Assembly (NCBI RefSeq): GCF_026239675.1
Contig: NZ_JAPIVQ010000010.1
Location: forward strand, 124,001 to 188,000
Length of the DNA: 64,000 nucleotides
Source: Pedobacter sp. PLR
GTDB lineage: Bacteria > Bacteroidota > Bacteroidia > Sphingobacteriales > Sphingobacteriaceae
Reading direction: 5' to 3'
A program made the translations under genes and the position numbers. Shown piece by piece: positions 26,975 to 36,355 of this stretch. The number at the start of each line of letters is the position of its first letter. Position 1 is the first letter of the stretch. The notes beneath the pieces are model-generated. The model made no database searches. It saw only the letters and a list, made by a program, of their open reading frames with translations, and was not told where the DNA came from.

Positions 26975-27727
26975 TTAATTAATCTTGTTTTTAACCAGAA
27001 ACCTTAATACCGGTAAATTTAATGTGCTCATTTCCTGTAAAACCAGTTGTGCCATTTCTCTTGCACCGAGTTCATTAAAATGCGTATCATCTTTTTTCCC
27101 TTCCGGATAATTTGGATGTTCTCCTGGTTCTAAATGGTTGAACAACAATTTAGATTGCTCCGGACCATATTGCTGCAATAAGACCTGACTTTTCAAATCG
27201 AGGTCAATCAAAGGAACCCCGGAAGATTTGGCTAATTCCCTAACCAGCGCTGCGTATACCCCATGGGTTTCCTTAACTTTTCCGGAATCATCAAAACTTC
27301 TTCTGGCTACTGGCGTGATCAACACCGGGAAAGCACCTTTTGCCCGGGTTTCCTGAACAAATTTCAACAGGTTCTTTACGAAATCTGCTTCCGGTGTATA
27401 GCTGGCTTTGGTTTTCACTTCATCATTATGACCAAACTGAATCAACACATAATCGCCTTTTTGAAGTCCTGAGGCCACTGGCGCCCATAAATTCTCTGAG
27501 ATAAAGGTTTTGGTACTCCTCCCATTCTTCGCGCGGTTATCGACTAAAACAGCTTCGCTAAAAAAATTAGCAAAAGGCATTCCCCATCCAGTTTCAGGGA
27601 AAGCGCCTGCTGATTTAACAGCAAGCGTAGAATCCCCGATCAGGTATATTTTCATTTTTTGCGGAGGTGTTGAAACAAAAGACATCAATACCAGGGCCAT
27701 TAAAGCAAACCAGCTATATTTTCTCAT
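26975..27727 (-). CDS. Rhamnogalacturonan acetylesterase, CE12 (second copy)
   Basis: 250 residues with a signal peptide (ALMALVLMSFVSTPP). IYLIGDSTLAVKSAGAFPE, DNRAKNGRSTKTFIS, YVLIQFGHNDEVK and KDDTHFNELGAREMAQLVL show intact SGNH blocks I, II, III and V. It is paralogous to the neighbouring CE12 gene. It follows the surface protein gene by 9 bp in the susC operon. Confidence 0.92.
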   Translation of the reverse strand: MRKYSWFALMALVLMSFVSTPPQKMKIYLIGDSTLAVKSAGAFPETGWGMPFANFFSEAVLVDNRAKNGRSTKTFISENLWAPVASGLQKGDYVLIQFGHNDEVKTKASYTPEADFVKNLLKFVQETRAKGAFPVLITPVARRSFDDSGKVKETHGVYAALVRELAKSSGVPLIDLDLKSQVLLQQYGPEQSKLLFNHLEPGEHPNYPEGKKDDTHFNELGAREMAQLVLQEMSTLNLPVLRFLVKNKIN

Positions 27728-27736
27728 TCCTGTGAT

Positions 27737-29344
27737 TTAAAGTGCCCATCGCGGGTCGCCAACTTGTCCACCGCTGCTATTGCTTTTCAACAATACAGAT
27801 CCGGCAGGCAAAGTGAATTGAGTGGTATTCGCATTCCAGCCCGGATCTACCGTTTGTCCCAGTTTAGCTCCGGCAGGTAAAGGCAAGTCAGTTCCATTGG
27901 TATTGCTTGTTTTCAGGTTAAAAGTATTGTTGTATTCAAAAGTTGTAACAGAAGCGCCTGAAGTAATCGAGGTTAGTCCTGCCACCGTACCAGAACGCGG
28001 TGCATTGGCAATAATAGAGTTTTTCATGCTAAAGGTAACCGGGTTTGCAGCCGCAATGATCAATGTATACATCCCGGCAAAGCCGATATTATTGATGGAA
28101 CACTCACTGATGCTTACCTCTGGCGCGGCACCAGCCATCGTGGTTTTACAATTTACCAAACCTGGCGAACTGTTATAGATGGTACTCTTCGTAATTTTCA
28201 ATGATTTAAAGGCAAGTTTATCCAGGTGGAACAGGTAATAACTGGTACCAGAAATATCATAGATCTTACATCTGTTGATCTCCAGTTCATTCATGACGAA
28301 CAAAGTATTCCGATCCGCACGTACAATAGCCGTGCTGATCCCATGAATCCAGGAGTTTTCAAACCTGACATTTTTAAATGTAGAAGCAACGCCTGTACCG
28401 GAGCTAATCAAATCGCAGAAATACAAGGAACTGTAGGCTGTTCCATCAAAGTTAATTCCTGAAAACGAAAGACCAGCTCCCGTACCAGTCAGGGTAAAGC
28501 CTTTTCCGTTTACTTTTACCTTCTCCGGATTATCATTCACTGATCTTAAAGTGATCATTTTACCGGCAAGATTTACTAAGGCCGGCAATTCATAGGTACC
28601 ATCTTCCAGACCAATCACCGCATTATCCGCAGCCGTAGCAATGATGCCCGCCAGGTTATCAGCCGGTGTAATCTTTACCGTATAGACAACCGGTGCTGAT
28701 GTTGTAAAAGTCAGGTAGCCATTGCTACTTGTTCCTGAAAACAACTCCGCAGTATATTTGGTGCTGGCCATAAGACCCGGAATAGTCACCGATTTTTTGG
28801 CCAGATCGGCTGTACCTAAAGTTACTGTAATTGCAGTTCCGGTTTCCGGAGTCAGGACAATTTTAGAACCCGCCGGAACTTCCAAAAAGCCAAGGTCTAC
28901 ACTATTGTCCCTAACCGTTATTTTGTCGGCCCTAAACAATTGTTTACCCACAATCTTAAATCCTGAACTCAACATATATTTAGATTCCGGCTGTGTAGCG
29001 GTTGCATTTGCTTTGATACGGGCAAAATATTTGAGCCTTAATTTAAGCTCTCCCTCCTTAACCGTAAAACCAGCAGAATCGGTTTTACCGGAAAACTCCG
29101 TAGTAGAGAACAAGGAATCTGTAGAAAAATCTACGGTATAACTATATGGATTGTCACCGGTAAACAAAGGAGCTTTCCAGCTTAACCATGCGGAGCTTTC
29201 TGAGGCTACCACTTTAATTTCTGAGGGCTTAAAAATTCTTGGGGCCGCTGTTGGTGTTTCGTCCTTTTTGCAGGAGGAGACAAACAAGGCTGAACTTGCA
29301 AATAGAAAACAATGGCAAGCGATCGTTAAAAGATTTCTTTTCAT
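27737..29344 (-). CDS. Surface lipoprotein with Fn3 and beta-helix (DUF4957/DUF5123-like)
   Basis: 535 residues. The N-terminus ends in FVSSCKKDE, a lipobox with Cys25. The acidic/lysine residues after it fit surface-exposed Bacteroidota lipoproteins. Residues about 40-125 resemble a fibronectin type III domain (SSAWLSWKAP and YFARIKA). Residues about 220-530 form repeated short strands (LRSVNDNPEKVKVNG, FSGINFDG, NRCKIYDISG), like a parallel beta-helix of the DUF4957/DUF5123 type. No catalytic residues are evident. Its place directly after susD suggests a glycan-binding surface protein for pectin, as SusE/SusF are for starch. Confidence 0.75.
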   Translation of the reverse strand: MKRNLLTIACHCFLFASSALFVSSCKKDETPTAAPRIFKPSEIKVVASESSAWLSWKAPLFTGDNPYSYTVDFSTDSLFSTTEFSGKTDSAGFTVKEGELKLRLKYFARIKANATATQPESKYMLSSGFKIVGKQLFRADKITVRDNSVDLGFLEVPAGSKIVLTPETGTAITVTLGTADLAKKSVTIPGLMASTKYTAELFSGTSSNGYLTFTTSAPVVYTVKITPADNLAGIIATAADNAVIGLEDGTYELPALVNLAGKMITLRSVNDNPEKVKVNGKGFTLTGTGAGLSFSGINFDGTAYSSLYFCDLISSGTGVASTFKNVRFENSWIHGISTAIVRADRNTLFVMNELEINRCKIYDISGTSYYLFHLDKLAFKSLKITKSTIYNSSPGLVNCKTTMAGAAPEVSISECSINNIGFAGMYTLIIAAANPVTFSMKNSIIANAPRSGTVAGLTSITSGASVTTFEYNNTFNLKTSNTNGTDLPLPAGAKLGQTVDPGWNANTTQFTLPAGSVLLKSNSSGGQVGDPRWAL

Positions 29345-29356
29345 GACTGTATAGAC

Positions 29357-31210
29357 TTAATAACCATTATTTTGAACCATATTGGTAGTTTCGATGAGCA
29401 CCGTTTTAGGGTAAGGTAACAGCTCGCGTTCATTTGCTTTGAAGTACGTTGCGAAACCATTTGCAGTACCAGAGATAGATCCGGAAACCTTATCATCATT
29501 CACTGCCATGCGCCATGCTTTAACAGTATATCCACCCGCAGGTGCTGCCGGAGTTCCAAGACCTGCACTATAAAATACCGTATTTGGCGTACCGCCATAA
29601 AAGTCCAGGTTGGCCACTTCCGCTACGCTGCCGCCTTTCAGGTAATTGTTCTCTTTTACATAAATATAAAGCGGCACATTGGCATACGCGCCAACACCGT
29701 TCATAAAATCCTTCAACTTATTACGTGTTTCATTAAACTTCGTCTCCATCAGGTTCCAGCGGATCAGGTCATATTTACGAATCCCTTCCCCACCAAATTC
29801 CAGTAAGCGTTCTTTTACAATCGCCTCAAAGAATCCAGCTTTATCTTGTGGAGTTACAGGGATAACCGTTTCGAAACCCAGGTAAGCACGCTTACGCACT
29901 CTTTCTAAAGCCAGTTTAGCATCAGCAGAAGGCCCGCCATTAACCTCATTATCAGCCTCTGCAAACATCAGCAGTACATCTGAAAAGCGCAATATAGGCC
30001 AGTTGATGGCGAAATTCTGAGAAGTGGAAGTGTTGTTAAAGGCTGTCCATGCTTTTCTGAATTTCCCATCGGTCATGGTAGTCGCTACATTCAGGATTTT
30101 CTTAGAATTGTCATTGATCTCGTATACACCGATGGTCACATCTCTCCGGCTATCTTTAGCAGGATCAAACTCATAAAAGTAGGTAGGAATTGCGTTCATA
30201 CCACCACCACCTTGTCCAAAGGTAGATTTAGCAGAGTATCTTAAGCCATTATAATAACCCAGTTTACTATCTGTAGAAGCATTACCTCCAAATGCACCAA
30301 CCTCGAACATTAACTCATGAGCATCATCCAGACGCGCACCATGCAAAGTCTTAAACACATTTTCATAACTTGGATTTAAATCATGTTCTGCTGCCTCAGC
30401 AATCACCTCAGCGCATTCTTTTGCTGCGATCTTATAATAAGTTAAATAATCTGCTCTTCTTTCCATTCGACGGGTATCAATACGTAAAGCGTATCCACCT
30501 CTGGCTAAAGCAATCCTTGCCCTTAGCCCCTTTATTGCTCCTTTGGTAAAACGGAAGCTCCCGTAATCGGCGATCTTTGATCTCCATGGCACCAGCGTTT
30601 GTGCCAGTTCCAGGTCTTTCAAGAGCTGATCATAAGTTTCATCGCGGTTGCTATTGAAAAAGTTCAGGGTAGGCGCATCAGAAGCCGGAACAAAAGTTCC
30701 CGGAACATCTCCCCAGTTGCGGATCAGTTCCTGGTAAAACTGAGCTCTTAAGGCCAGTGCTTCCCCATAATACCTGCCCATTTCTTCTTTCTGAGCAGCA
30801 GTACCACTGGTATATAATTTTGACAACGGGATATATTTAATACAAATGTTGGCACGTTCTACACCTGCAAACAATTGCGCAAAAGGTTTGGTCAATTCTG
30901 TATTGTCGGAGCTTGCCCCATACATACTTACCCCTCTACGATCTGAAGAGCTGTAACTGCCTGATGTTTTAAAATCATCGGCACTCAGGTTCAGGATTGT
31001 TGCCAACCGGTTTCCATATCCGTCGTCACCAACCAATCTATTGTACACCCCAATCAGGGCAGAGTTGGTATACACCGTACTTTCGAAGACCGTTGAAGGC
31101 GAGGAAACAGAAGGAGATTCAAATTCCAACGCTTTTTTACAGGAAGGAAGTATGCTTAAAGTGCCAATCGTAAAAGCCATAATGGCAGCTGATAATATTT
31201 TCGTTTTCAT
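29357..31210 (-). CDS. susD: SusD/RagB-family glycan-binding lipoprotein (pectin PUL)
   Basis: 617 residues. The lipobox is LPSCKKA (Cys24). The body shows SusD landmarks: RANICIKYIP, EALALRAQFYQELIRNWGDVP, ALERVRKRAYLGFE and FGGEGIRKYDLIRWN. SusD proteins cap the SusC channel outside and capture oligosaccharides. It starts 20 bp after susC. With the CE8, CE12 and GH43 genes behind it, the ligand is most probably a pectic oligosaccharide. Confidence 0.92.
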   Translation of the reverse strand: MKTKILSAAIMAFTIGTLSILPSCKKALEFESPSVSSPSTVFESTVYTNSALIGVYNRLVGDDGYGNRLATILNLSADDFKTSGSYSSSDRRGVSMYGASSDNTELTKPFAQLFAGVERANICIKYIPLSKLYTSGTAAQKEEMGRYYGEALALRAQFYQELIRNWGDVPGTFVPASDAPTLNFFNSNRDETYDQLLKDLELAQTLVPWRSKIADYGSFRFTKGAIKGLRARIALARGGYALRIDTRRMERRADYLTYYKIAAKECAEVIAEAAEHDLNPSYENVFKTLHGARLDDAHELMFEVGAFGGNASTDSKLGYYNGLRYSAKSTFGQGGGGMNAIPTYFYEFDPAKDSRRDVTIGVYEINDNSKKILNVATTMTDGKFRKAWTAFNNTSTSQNFAINWPILRFSDVLLMFAEADNEVNGGPSADAKLALERVRKRAYLGFETVIPVTPQDKAGFFEAIVKERLLEFGGEGIRKYDLIRWNLMETKFNETRNKLKDFMNGVGAYANVPLYIYVKENNYLKGGSVAEVANLDFYGGTPNTVFYSAGLGTPAAPAGGYTVKAWRMAVNDDKVSGSISGTANGFATYFKANERELLPYPKTVLIETTNMVQNNGY

Positions 31211-31230
31211 TTCTTTCGTAGCTGAATGGA

Positions 31231-34200
31231 TTAAAAGACAAGATTAATACCTGCAAGGATATATCGGCTACGCGGATAAGCGGCGTAATCAATCCCTGGT
31301 GTTAGCGGGTTACTTCTGCGGGTATTGGCTTCCGGATCATATCCTGAATAACCAGTAATCGTCAATAGATTATTTACCGTACCATACACCCTAAGTCTGG
31401 AAATAAATCCTGTGCGTTTCATTAGTTGCTCAGGAAGTGTATAACCCAGGGTCACATTCGTGATGCGCAGGAAAGAACCGTTTTCAATCGCAAAAGAAGT
31501 TAAGGCATAGTTTCCAGGCGTAGGTGTCCAGAAAGTGGTGTTCTCATTTAACGCGGCTAATGCTACCGGATCAGTTACTTTGACTCCATTTGCATCAAAA
31601 TTCTTCCAGCGTTGCGTCATGATCTCCAACAAATTGTTGTCTTTCACATTATACTGAGAAGTAAACTCTAAACGATTCGCATTGTAGACCTTGTTTCCTA
31701 CGGAAAAGTTAAGGAATACAGTCATGTCAAAATTCTTATACGTAAACTGGTTGTTGAATCCACCGGTAAACTTTGGTTGGGCATTGCCCAATACGGTACG
31801 GTCGTCTTCAGTAATCACCATACTTTCCGAAGAAGAAAGCTTTTTCAGTTTCATATCTCCGGGTTGTGGCTCTCTGTTTCCGATTAAAGATTTGCTGTTG
31901 GGCACATCGGATTTTAAAGTATAAGTATATACACCGGTATTGGTGTTTTGTACATAGTCGAAATCATTTACAGTGTATCTGCCATCAGAAATATACCCAT
32001 AGAATTGCCCGACAGGCTTCCCTACTTCTACCTTCACATCTGCAAGGCTATTTACCCATCCCGACTGCGTCAGATAAGAATTCACCCCACTTTGCAATTC
32101 CAGAATTTTGTTCCTGTTGAAGGAAATGTTGAAACTGGTGTTATAGCTGAAATCTCTGCTTTTCACCGCAAGGAAGCCCAATTGTAGCTCAATCCCTTTG
32201 TTTTGTGTTTTACCTATATTTTGTTGTTGAGAAATATAACCCGAGATCGGTGAAATGTTAGCATCCAGCAATAAATCTTTTGTTTTATTCTCATACAGGT
32301 CGATGCTTGCGGTTAAACGGTTACTGAAAAGCTCCATATCAACCCCAATGTTGGTAGAAAGATTGGTTTCCCATTTAATGTTAGGGTTAGCCAGTTTCGT
32401 CGAAATCAAGCCGGTGCTTACCGCAGCATCATTAGCTGCATAGCCACCTGCGGTAGAATTCGCCAGGAATATCGTTCTGAACAAATCCTGACCGATTCTG
32501 CTATTTCCGGCAGCACCATAACTCAACCTGAATTTCAAGCTGTTTATCCATTTAATATTCGCTTGCTTAAAAAATTCTTCCTCAGAAGCACGCCATGCAA
32601 CTTGTCCGGATGGAAAATTACCATAACGATTGCCAGCTGCAAATACAGAAATACCATCTCTTCTAAAATTGAAAGTAGCCAGGTATTTCCCTTTGTAAGC
32701 ATAGGCAGCACGGGCGAATACAGAAAGGTTTCTTGTTCCGCTTACCAAAGAAGTTGGCTTATCCTGAACAGCGCCATTCGGCAAATCTGTTTTCTGAATG
32801 TTAGAGAAAGCCTCATCCGGAGTAATATTTGCAGGGAACCATTTAATCAGCATGTTGTCTGCATTCACATCATCATTGCGCAACTCTTGTCCCGCAAGGA
32901 GATCCAGACTATGGTCTGAGCCTAAATCCGGTTTGTAATTTAAGGTATTGGTATTGATGAAAGTCGTGCTATAAGAGTTCTCCAGCTGAATAGCAGGTCT
33001 GTTTGCATTATTTCTTGAGATATTCGTCAGCAAGCCATTGAAGGTATCCACATGACGGTCGTTATAATTCAAACCGATGGTGCTTTTCAAGGTCAGGTTT
33101 TTTAAAATCTGATAGCTTAGGTAAGCGCTGGTGATCAGATCATTGCGGTAATCATATTTCAATTCATTATGCGCTAAACTAATCGGATTGGTCAGGTTGG
33201 TTGCCTGAAAATCTGCATCAAACAAATCTCCTGAATCTCCACCACCCAGATAAGGCTGATAACGTACTGCATTCCTTAAACGGTTGGCACTTTGCGATTG
33301 CGTATTGCTGGTCCCTACTCCGTCTACACGCTGGCGACTATACCTCGCATTCAATCCGAACCTTAACTTATCAGAGATCTTATGGTCAAAACGAAAAGAA
33401 GCAAATGTTCTTTTATAAGCAGATTCCAACATAATCCCGTCTTCTTTGGTATTGTTAAGCGAGAAGTTGAAAGTTGTTTTATCAGTTCCTCCGGAAATAT
33501 TCAGAATCTGGGTAGCTGACCAGGCCTGGCGACCGAAGACTTTATCCTGCCAATCTACTTTTGGAATATGCTTATAAATCTCTAAATCTTCAAAGGTTCC
33601 GTAAGCTTTGGTGAAATCGTCCTTTACCTGTAGAGAAGTGTTGTTATTGTACAATTCATATTGATAAGTTACAAAATCGAAAGGGTCCATCACTTCTAAC
33701 TTGTTGACGATCTGACGAGCACCCCCGAATACATCAAATGAAATGATTGTTTTACCCGATTTTCCGGCTTTAGTGGTAATGATCATTACCCCATTTGATC
33801 CTCTGGAACCATAAATCGCAGTCGAGGCCACGTCTTTTAACAAGTTGATCGACTCAATCTCACCGGGAGATAAAATGGAAAGCGCATTGTCTACCGGAAT
33901 CCCGTCTACAATATATAAAGGAGAATTGTCGCCGGTAAGCGAACTTCCACCACGCACTTTAACCTGGATATCAGCACCTGGATTACCTTCTGGCGTAGTC
34001 ACCGATAAGCCGGCCATTTTACCCGATAACGCCTGTGCCAATGTTCCGACCGGAAAATCAGCCACATCCTTACCAGACAATACTGATACAGAACCCGTCA
34101 GCATTTCCTTCCTTACCGAGCCATAACCAATATTGATCATCACCTCATTCAGTTGGGATACATCTTCCTGTAAAATAAAATTGATTTTAGATTGTTTGCC

Positions 34201-34461
34201 TACCGGGATTTCCTGGGGCACATAGCCGATATATCTGGCGATTAAAACAGTTTCTCCCTGATCAGGAACAGAAATCCTAAACTGGCCTTTCTCATCCGTA
34301 CTCACCACAATGGCGGTACCTTTAATAGAAACGCTCACGCCAGGAATAGATTCCTTGCTTGCTTTGTCGGTTACCTTGCCTGTTACCTGGCGAATTTTCT
34401 GTGCGTCCGCCCGGAAAACTACAATAGCCAACAATACAAACAGTAGTAAAATTCTTTTCAT
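31231..34461 (-). CDS. susC: SusC/RagA-family TonB-dependent transporter (pectin PUL)
   Basis: 1076 residues. Signal peptide ends at FRADAQ. Residues about 22-100 form the carboxypeptidase-like N-terminal domain (VTGKVTDKASKESIPGVSVS). The plug domain carries LYIVDGIPVDN and STAIYGSRGSNGVMIITTK, which are SusC hallmarks. The remaining residues form the 22-strand barrel, ending in a terminal phenylalanine (AGINLVF). It imports oligosaccharides across the outer membrane with TonB energy. It heads the pectin enzyme operon and lies 87 bp after module C. No cysteine is visible in the chain, as usual for outer-membrane barrels. Confidence 0.94.
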   Translation of the reverse strand: MKRILLLFVLLAIVVFRADAQKIRQVTGKVTDKASKESIPGVSVSIKGTAIVVSTDEKGQFRISVPDQGETVLIARYIGYVPQEIPVGKQSKINFILQEDVSQLNEVMINIGYGSVRKEMLTGSVSVLSGKDVADFPVGTLAQALSGKMAGLSVTTPEGNPGADIQVKVRGGSSLTGDNSPLYIVDGIPVDNALSILSPGEIESINLLKDVASTAIYGSRGSNGVMIITTKAGKSGKTIISFDVFGGARQIVNKLEVMDPFDFVTYQYELYNNNTSLQVKDDFTKAYGTFEDLEIYKHIPKVDWQDKVFGRQAWSATQILNISGGTDKTTFNFSLNNTKEDGIMLESAYKRTFASFRFDHKISDKLRFGLNARYSRQRVDGVGTSNTQSQSANRLRNAVRYQPYLGGGDSGDLFDADFQATNLTNPISLAHNELKYDYRNDLITSAYLSYQILKNLTLKSTIGLNYNDRHVDTFNGLLTNISRNNANRPAIQLENSYSTTFINTNTLNYKPDLGSDHSLDLLAGQELRNDDVNADNMLIKWFPANITPDEAFSNIQKTDLPNGAVQDKPTSLVSGTRNLSVFARAAYAYKGKYLATFNFRRDGISVFAAGNRYGNFPSGQVAWRASEEEFFKQANIKWINSLKFRLSYGAAGNSRIGQDLFRTIFLANSTAGGYAANDAAVSTGLISTKLANPNIKWETNLSTNIGVDMELFSNRLTASIDLYENKTKDLLLDANISPISGYISQQQNIGKTQNKGIELQLGFLAVKSRDFSYNTSFNISFNRNKILELQSGVNSYLTQSGWVNSLADVKVEVGKPVGQFYGYISDGRYTVNDFDYVQNTNTGVYTYTLKSDVPNSKSLIGNREPQPGDMKLKKLSSSESMVITEDDRTVLGNAQPKFTGGFNNQFTYKNFDMTVFLNFSVGNKVYNANRLEFTSQYNVKDNNLLEIMTQRWKNFDANGVKVTDPVALAALNENTTFWTPTPGNYALTSFAIENGSFLRITNVTLGYTLPEQLMKRTGFISRLRVYGTVNNLLTITGYSGYDPEANTRRSNPLTPGIDYAAYPRSRYILAGINLVF

Positions 34462-34548
34462 ACTCGGTTTGGTTAATACTCCCCTTTTTTGGGATAAGGG
34501 GGTTTTGGTTTAATTTGGTTAGTATGGAAAATGCTCAGTCTTCCATTA

Positions 34549-34623
34549 ACAATTCTACATTGTTTTTTTAATAAAGGAATCTCCGGGGCCAGATAAATTT
34601 GCGCAATCGTTCCCGACAACGTT
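34549..34623 (-). promoter_or_regulatory. Pectin regulon module C, between susC and the LacI regulator
   Basis: ACAATTCTACAT (34549-34560), 39 bp, TGCGCAATCGTT (34600-34611), 6 bp, AACGTT (34618-34623). All spacings equal those of module A. The minus-strand TAGAATTG box points at susC. The outer element is about 90 bp before the LacI-type gene, which is read the other way, so one site may control both. Confidence 0.75.
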
Positions 34624-34712
34624 GCCGACCTGAAAATCAGATACTTTTAATTAGAAGGAAAATCCTTATATTGCCCTATATAGACCGATTATTAAAACTT
34701 TCCATCTTTTTC

Positions 34713-35726
34713 ATGTTCGAACCAACTACTTTAAAAGACATTGCAAAGGCCTTAGGCCTATCTACCTCCACTGTTTCAAGGGCATTAAGAGATACTCACG
34801 AAATCAGTTCTGAAACGAAAAAGATAGTATTGGAATATGCACAAAGGATCAACTACAGACCCAACCCTATTGCTTTAAGCTTAAAAGAAAGACGGACAAA
34901 ATCCATAGGGGTTTTGGTGAGTGAGGTGGCCAACCATTATTTCTCTCAGGCCATTGGAGGAATTGAATCTATTGCCTACGACAGGGGCTATCATGTCATC
35001 ATTACACAAACCCATGAATCTTACGAAAGAGAGAAGATAAATATTCAACATTTAGCCTCCAGAGGTGTAGATGGATTATTGGTTTCGCTATCTGCGGAGA
35101 CTAGTGATACTGCTCATTTGAGTCTTTTACATGACCGCGGTTTACCGATGGTGTTTTTCGACCGTGTAGCCAAAGACATTGAAACTCATAAGATCAGTGC
35201 AAATAATGAACAAGGCGCCTATGATGCGACCATACAGCTGCTGGAATCCGGACGCCGGAAAATCGCACACCTGACCAGTTCTGACCACCTTTCTATCAGT
35301 ATCGAACGATTGGCTGGTTATACCGCAGCATTGAACAAATATGGGATTCCGGTACAGCAGGAGTATATCAAACATTGTCCGCATGGCGGCATGTTTTCCG
35401 AAGAAACGGAACAGGCCATCAAAGAACTCATGTCCTTAAAAGATAAACCTGATGCTATTTTTGTTGCCGGAGACCGCCTGAGCATCGGATGTTTAACGGT
35501 GTTGAAGAAATTCAATATTTCCGTACCCGAAGAAATCTCTCTCTCCGGTTTTAGCAATTCCGATGTGCTGGACTTGTTTAAATCTCCATTAAGCTCCGTA
35601 AGGCAGCCTGCTTATGAAATGGGACGCCTGGCTACAGAAATGCTGATCAAGCTGATTGAAAGCAAATATCCGGTTACTGAATTTGAAAACCGCGTATTGG
35701 ATACCGAACTGGTGATCCGTAGTTAG
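34713..35726 (+). CDS. LacI-family transcriptional regulator
   Basis: 337 residues from the ATG at 34713. A longer frame from 34599 adds 38 basic, unrelated residues and would run through the regulatory module, so I reject it. Residues 4-50 are the LacI helix-turn-helix and hinge (TLKDIAKALGLSTSTVSRAL, INYRPNPIA). Residues 60-337 are a periplasmic-binding-like effector domain (SIGVLVSEVANHYFSQAI, GVDGLLVSLS, DAIFVAGDRLSIGCL). It is the only regulator inside the pectin PUL and is divergent from susC. It is the prime candidate to bind modules A-C, with a galacturonate-derived effector. The stop overlaps the convergent regulator's stop by 3 bp. Confidence 0.9.
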   Translation: MFEPTTLKDIAKALGLSTSTVSRALRDTHEISSETKKIVLEYAQRINYRPNPIALSLKERRTKSIGVLVSEVANHYFSQAIGGIESIAYDRGYHVIITQTHESYEREKINIQHLASRGVDGLLVSLSAETSDTAHLSLLHDRGLPMVFFDRVAKDIETHKISANNEQGAYDATIQLLESGRRKIAHLTSSDHLSISIERLAGYTAALNKYGIPVQQEYIKHCPHGGMFSEETEQAIKELMSLKDKPDAIFVAGDRLSIGCLTVLKKFNISVPEEISLSGFSNSDVLDLFKSPLSSVRQPAYEMGRLATEMLIKLIESKYPVTEFENRVLDTELVIRS

Positions 35727-36343
35727 TCTTCGATTTTAGCAATCCGGTACGCACATCTCCGGTCTCCACTTACAATATGATCCATACGATGGATGCTCAC
35801 AGCTTCTCCCAGAACGTGTTTAAATACGTTAAGCTCGGCGGTACAAAAGCCCTGACAGGTTTTTGCTGCCGCACAAATCGGACAATGGTTCTCCACTAAC
35901 AGGTAACCGGATTCATCTTTACTATACTCCGCCATATACCCTTCTCTGGTCCTGATTTCCGCGAGTTTCGCAATACGATCTTCTAAATCAGCCAACGGTT
36001 CCAATTCCTCGAAATAACGTTGTTTTCCAGCCTGTTCGGTCACATCAATCACTTTCTGCAATGCTTCATCTCCCAAAGCATCGCGCATTCCGGCAATCAG
36101 CTTTACGGTTAATTCGGCATGAGTATCCGGAAACTTCGCATGGCCATCCTCCGTTAAATTAAAGAATTGTTTTGGCCTCCCCACTCCTGTAGATTCATTA
36201 AATGAGCTCACCAGGCCCTCCTCTGTATACTTCAATAACTGCAATCTTGCCCCTTCATTGGTGATACCCAGCTCCTTCGCTATCGAAGCCGAAGTCAAAG
36301 CTCCCCTGGTTTTCAGCAACATTAAAAATCTGTTTGTCTTCAT
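35723..36343 (-). CDS. SufR/ArsR-like HTH regulator with C-terminal cysteine cluster
   Basis: 206 residues. Residues about 5-60 are a winged helix (ASIAKELGITNEGARLQLLK, GVGRPKQFF wing). The C-terminus has NHCPICAAAKTCQGFC and a last cysteine in DRRCAYRI. The first and fourth cysteines are separated by 12 residues, as in the SufR C-x12-C motif, but the third SufR cysteine is missing and the final one lies 29 residues on. An Fe-S or thiol redox sensor is likely. It is divergent from the RND efflux operon and probably represses it through the palindrome at 36356-36369. Confidence 0.8.
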   Translation of the reverse strand: MKTNRFLMLLKTRGALTSASIAKELGITNEGARLQLLKYTEEGLVSSFNESTGVGRPKQFFNLTEDGHAKFPDTHAELTVKLIAGMRDALGDEALQKVIDVTEQAGKQRYFEELEPLADLEDRIAKLAEIRTREGYMAEYSKDESGYLLVENHCPICAAAKTCQGFCTAELNVFKHVLGEAVSIHRMDHIVSGDRRCAYRIAKIED

Positions 36344-36355
36344 AATCTAATAAAC

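Noticed and set aside
34599-34712. Longer start for the LacI-type regulator
   Set aside because: The added 38 residues precede the canonical helix-turn-helix start and would be encoded by the regulatory module itself.
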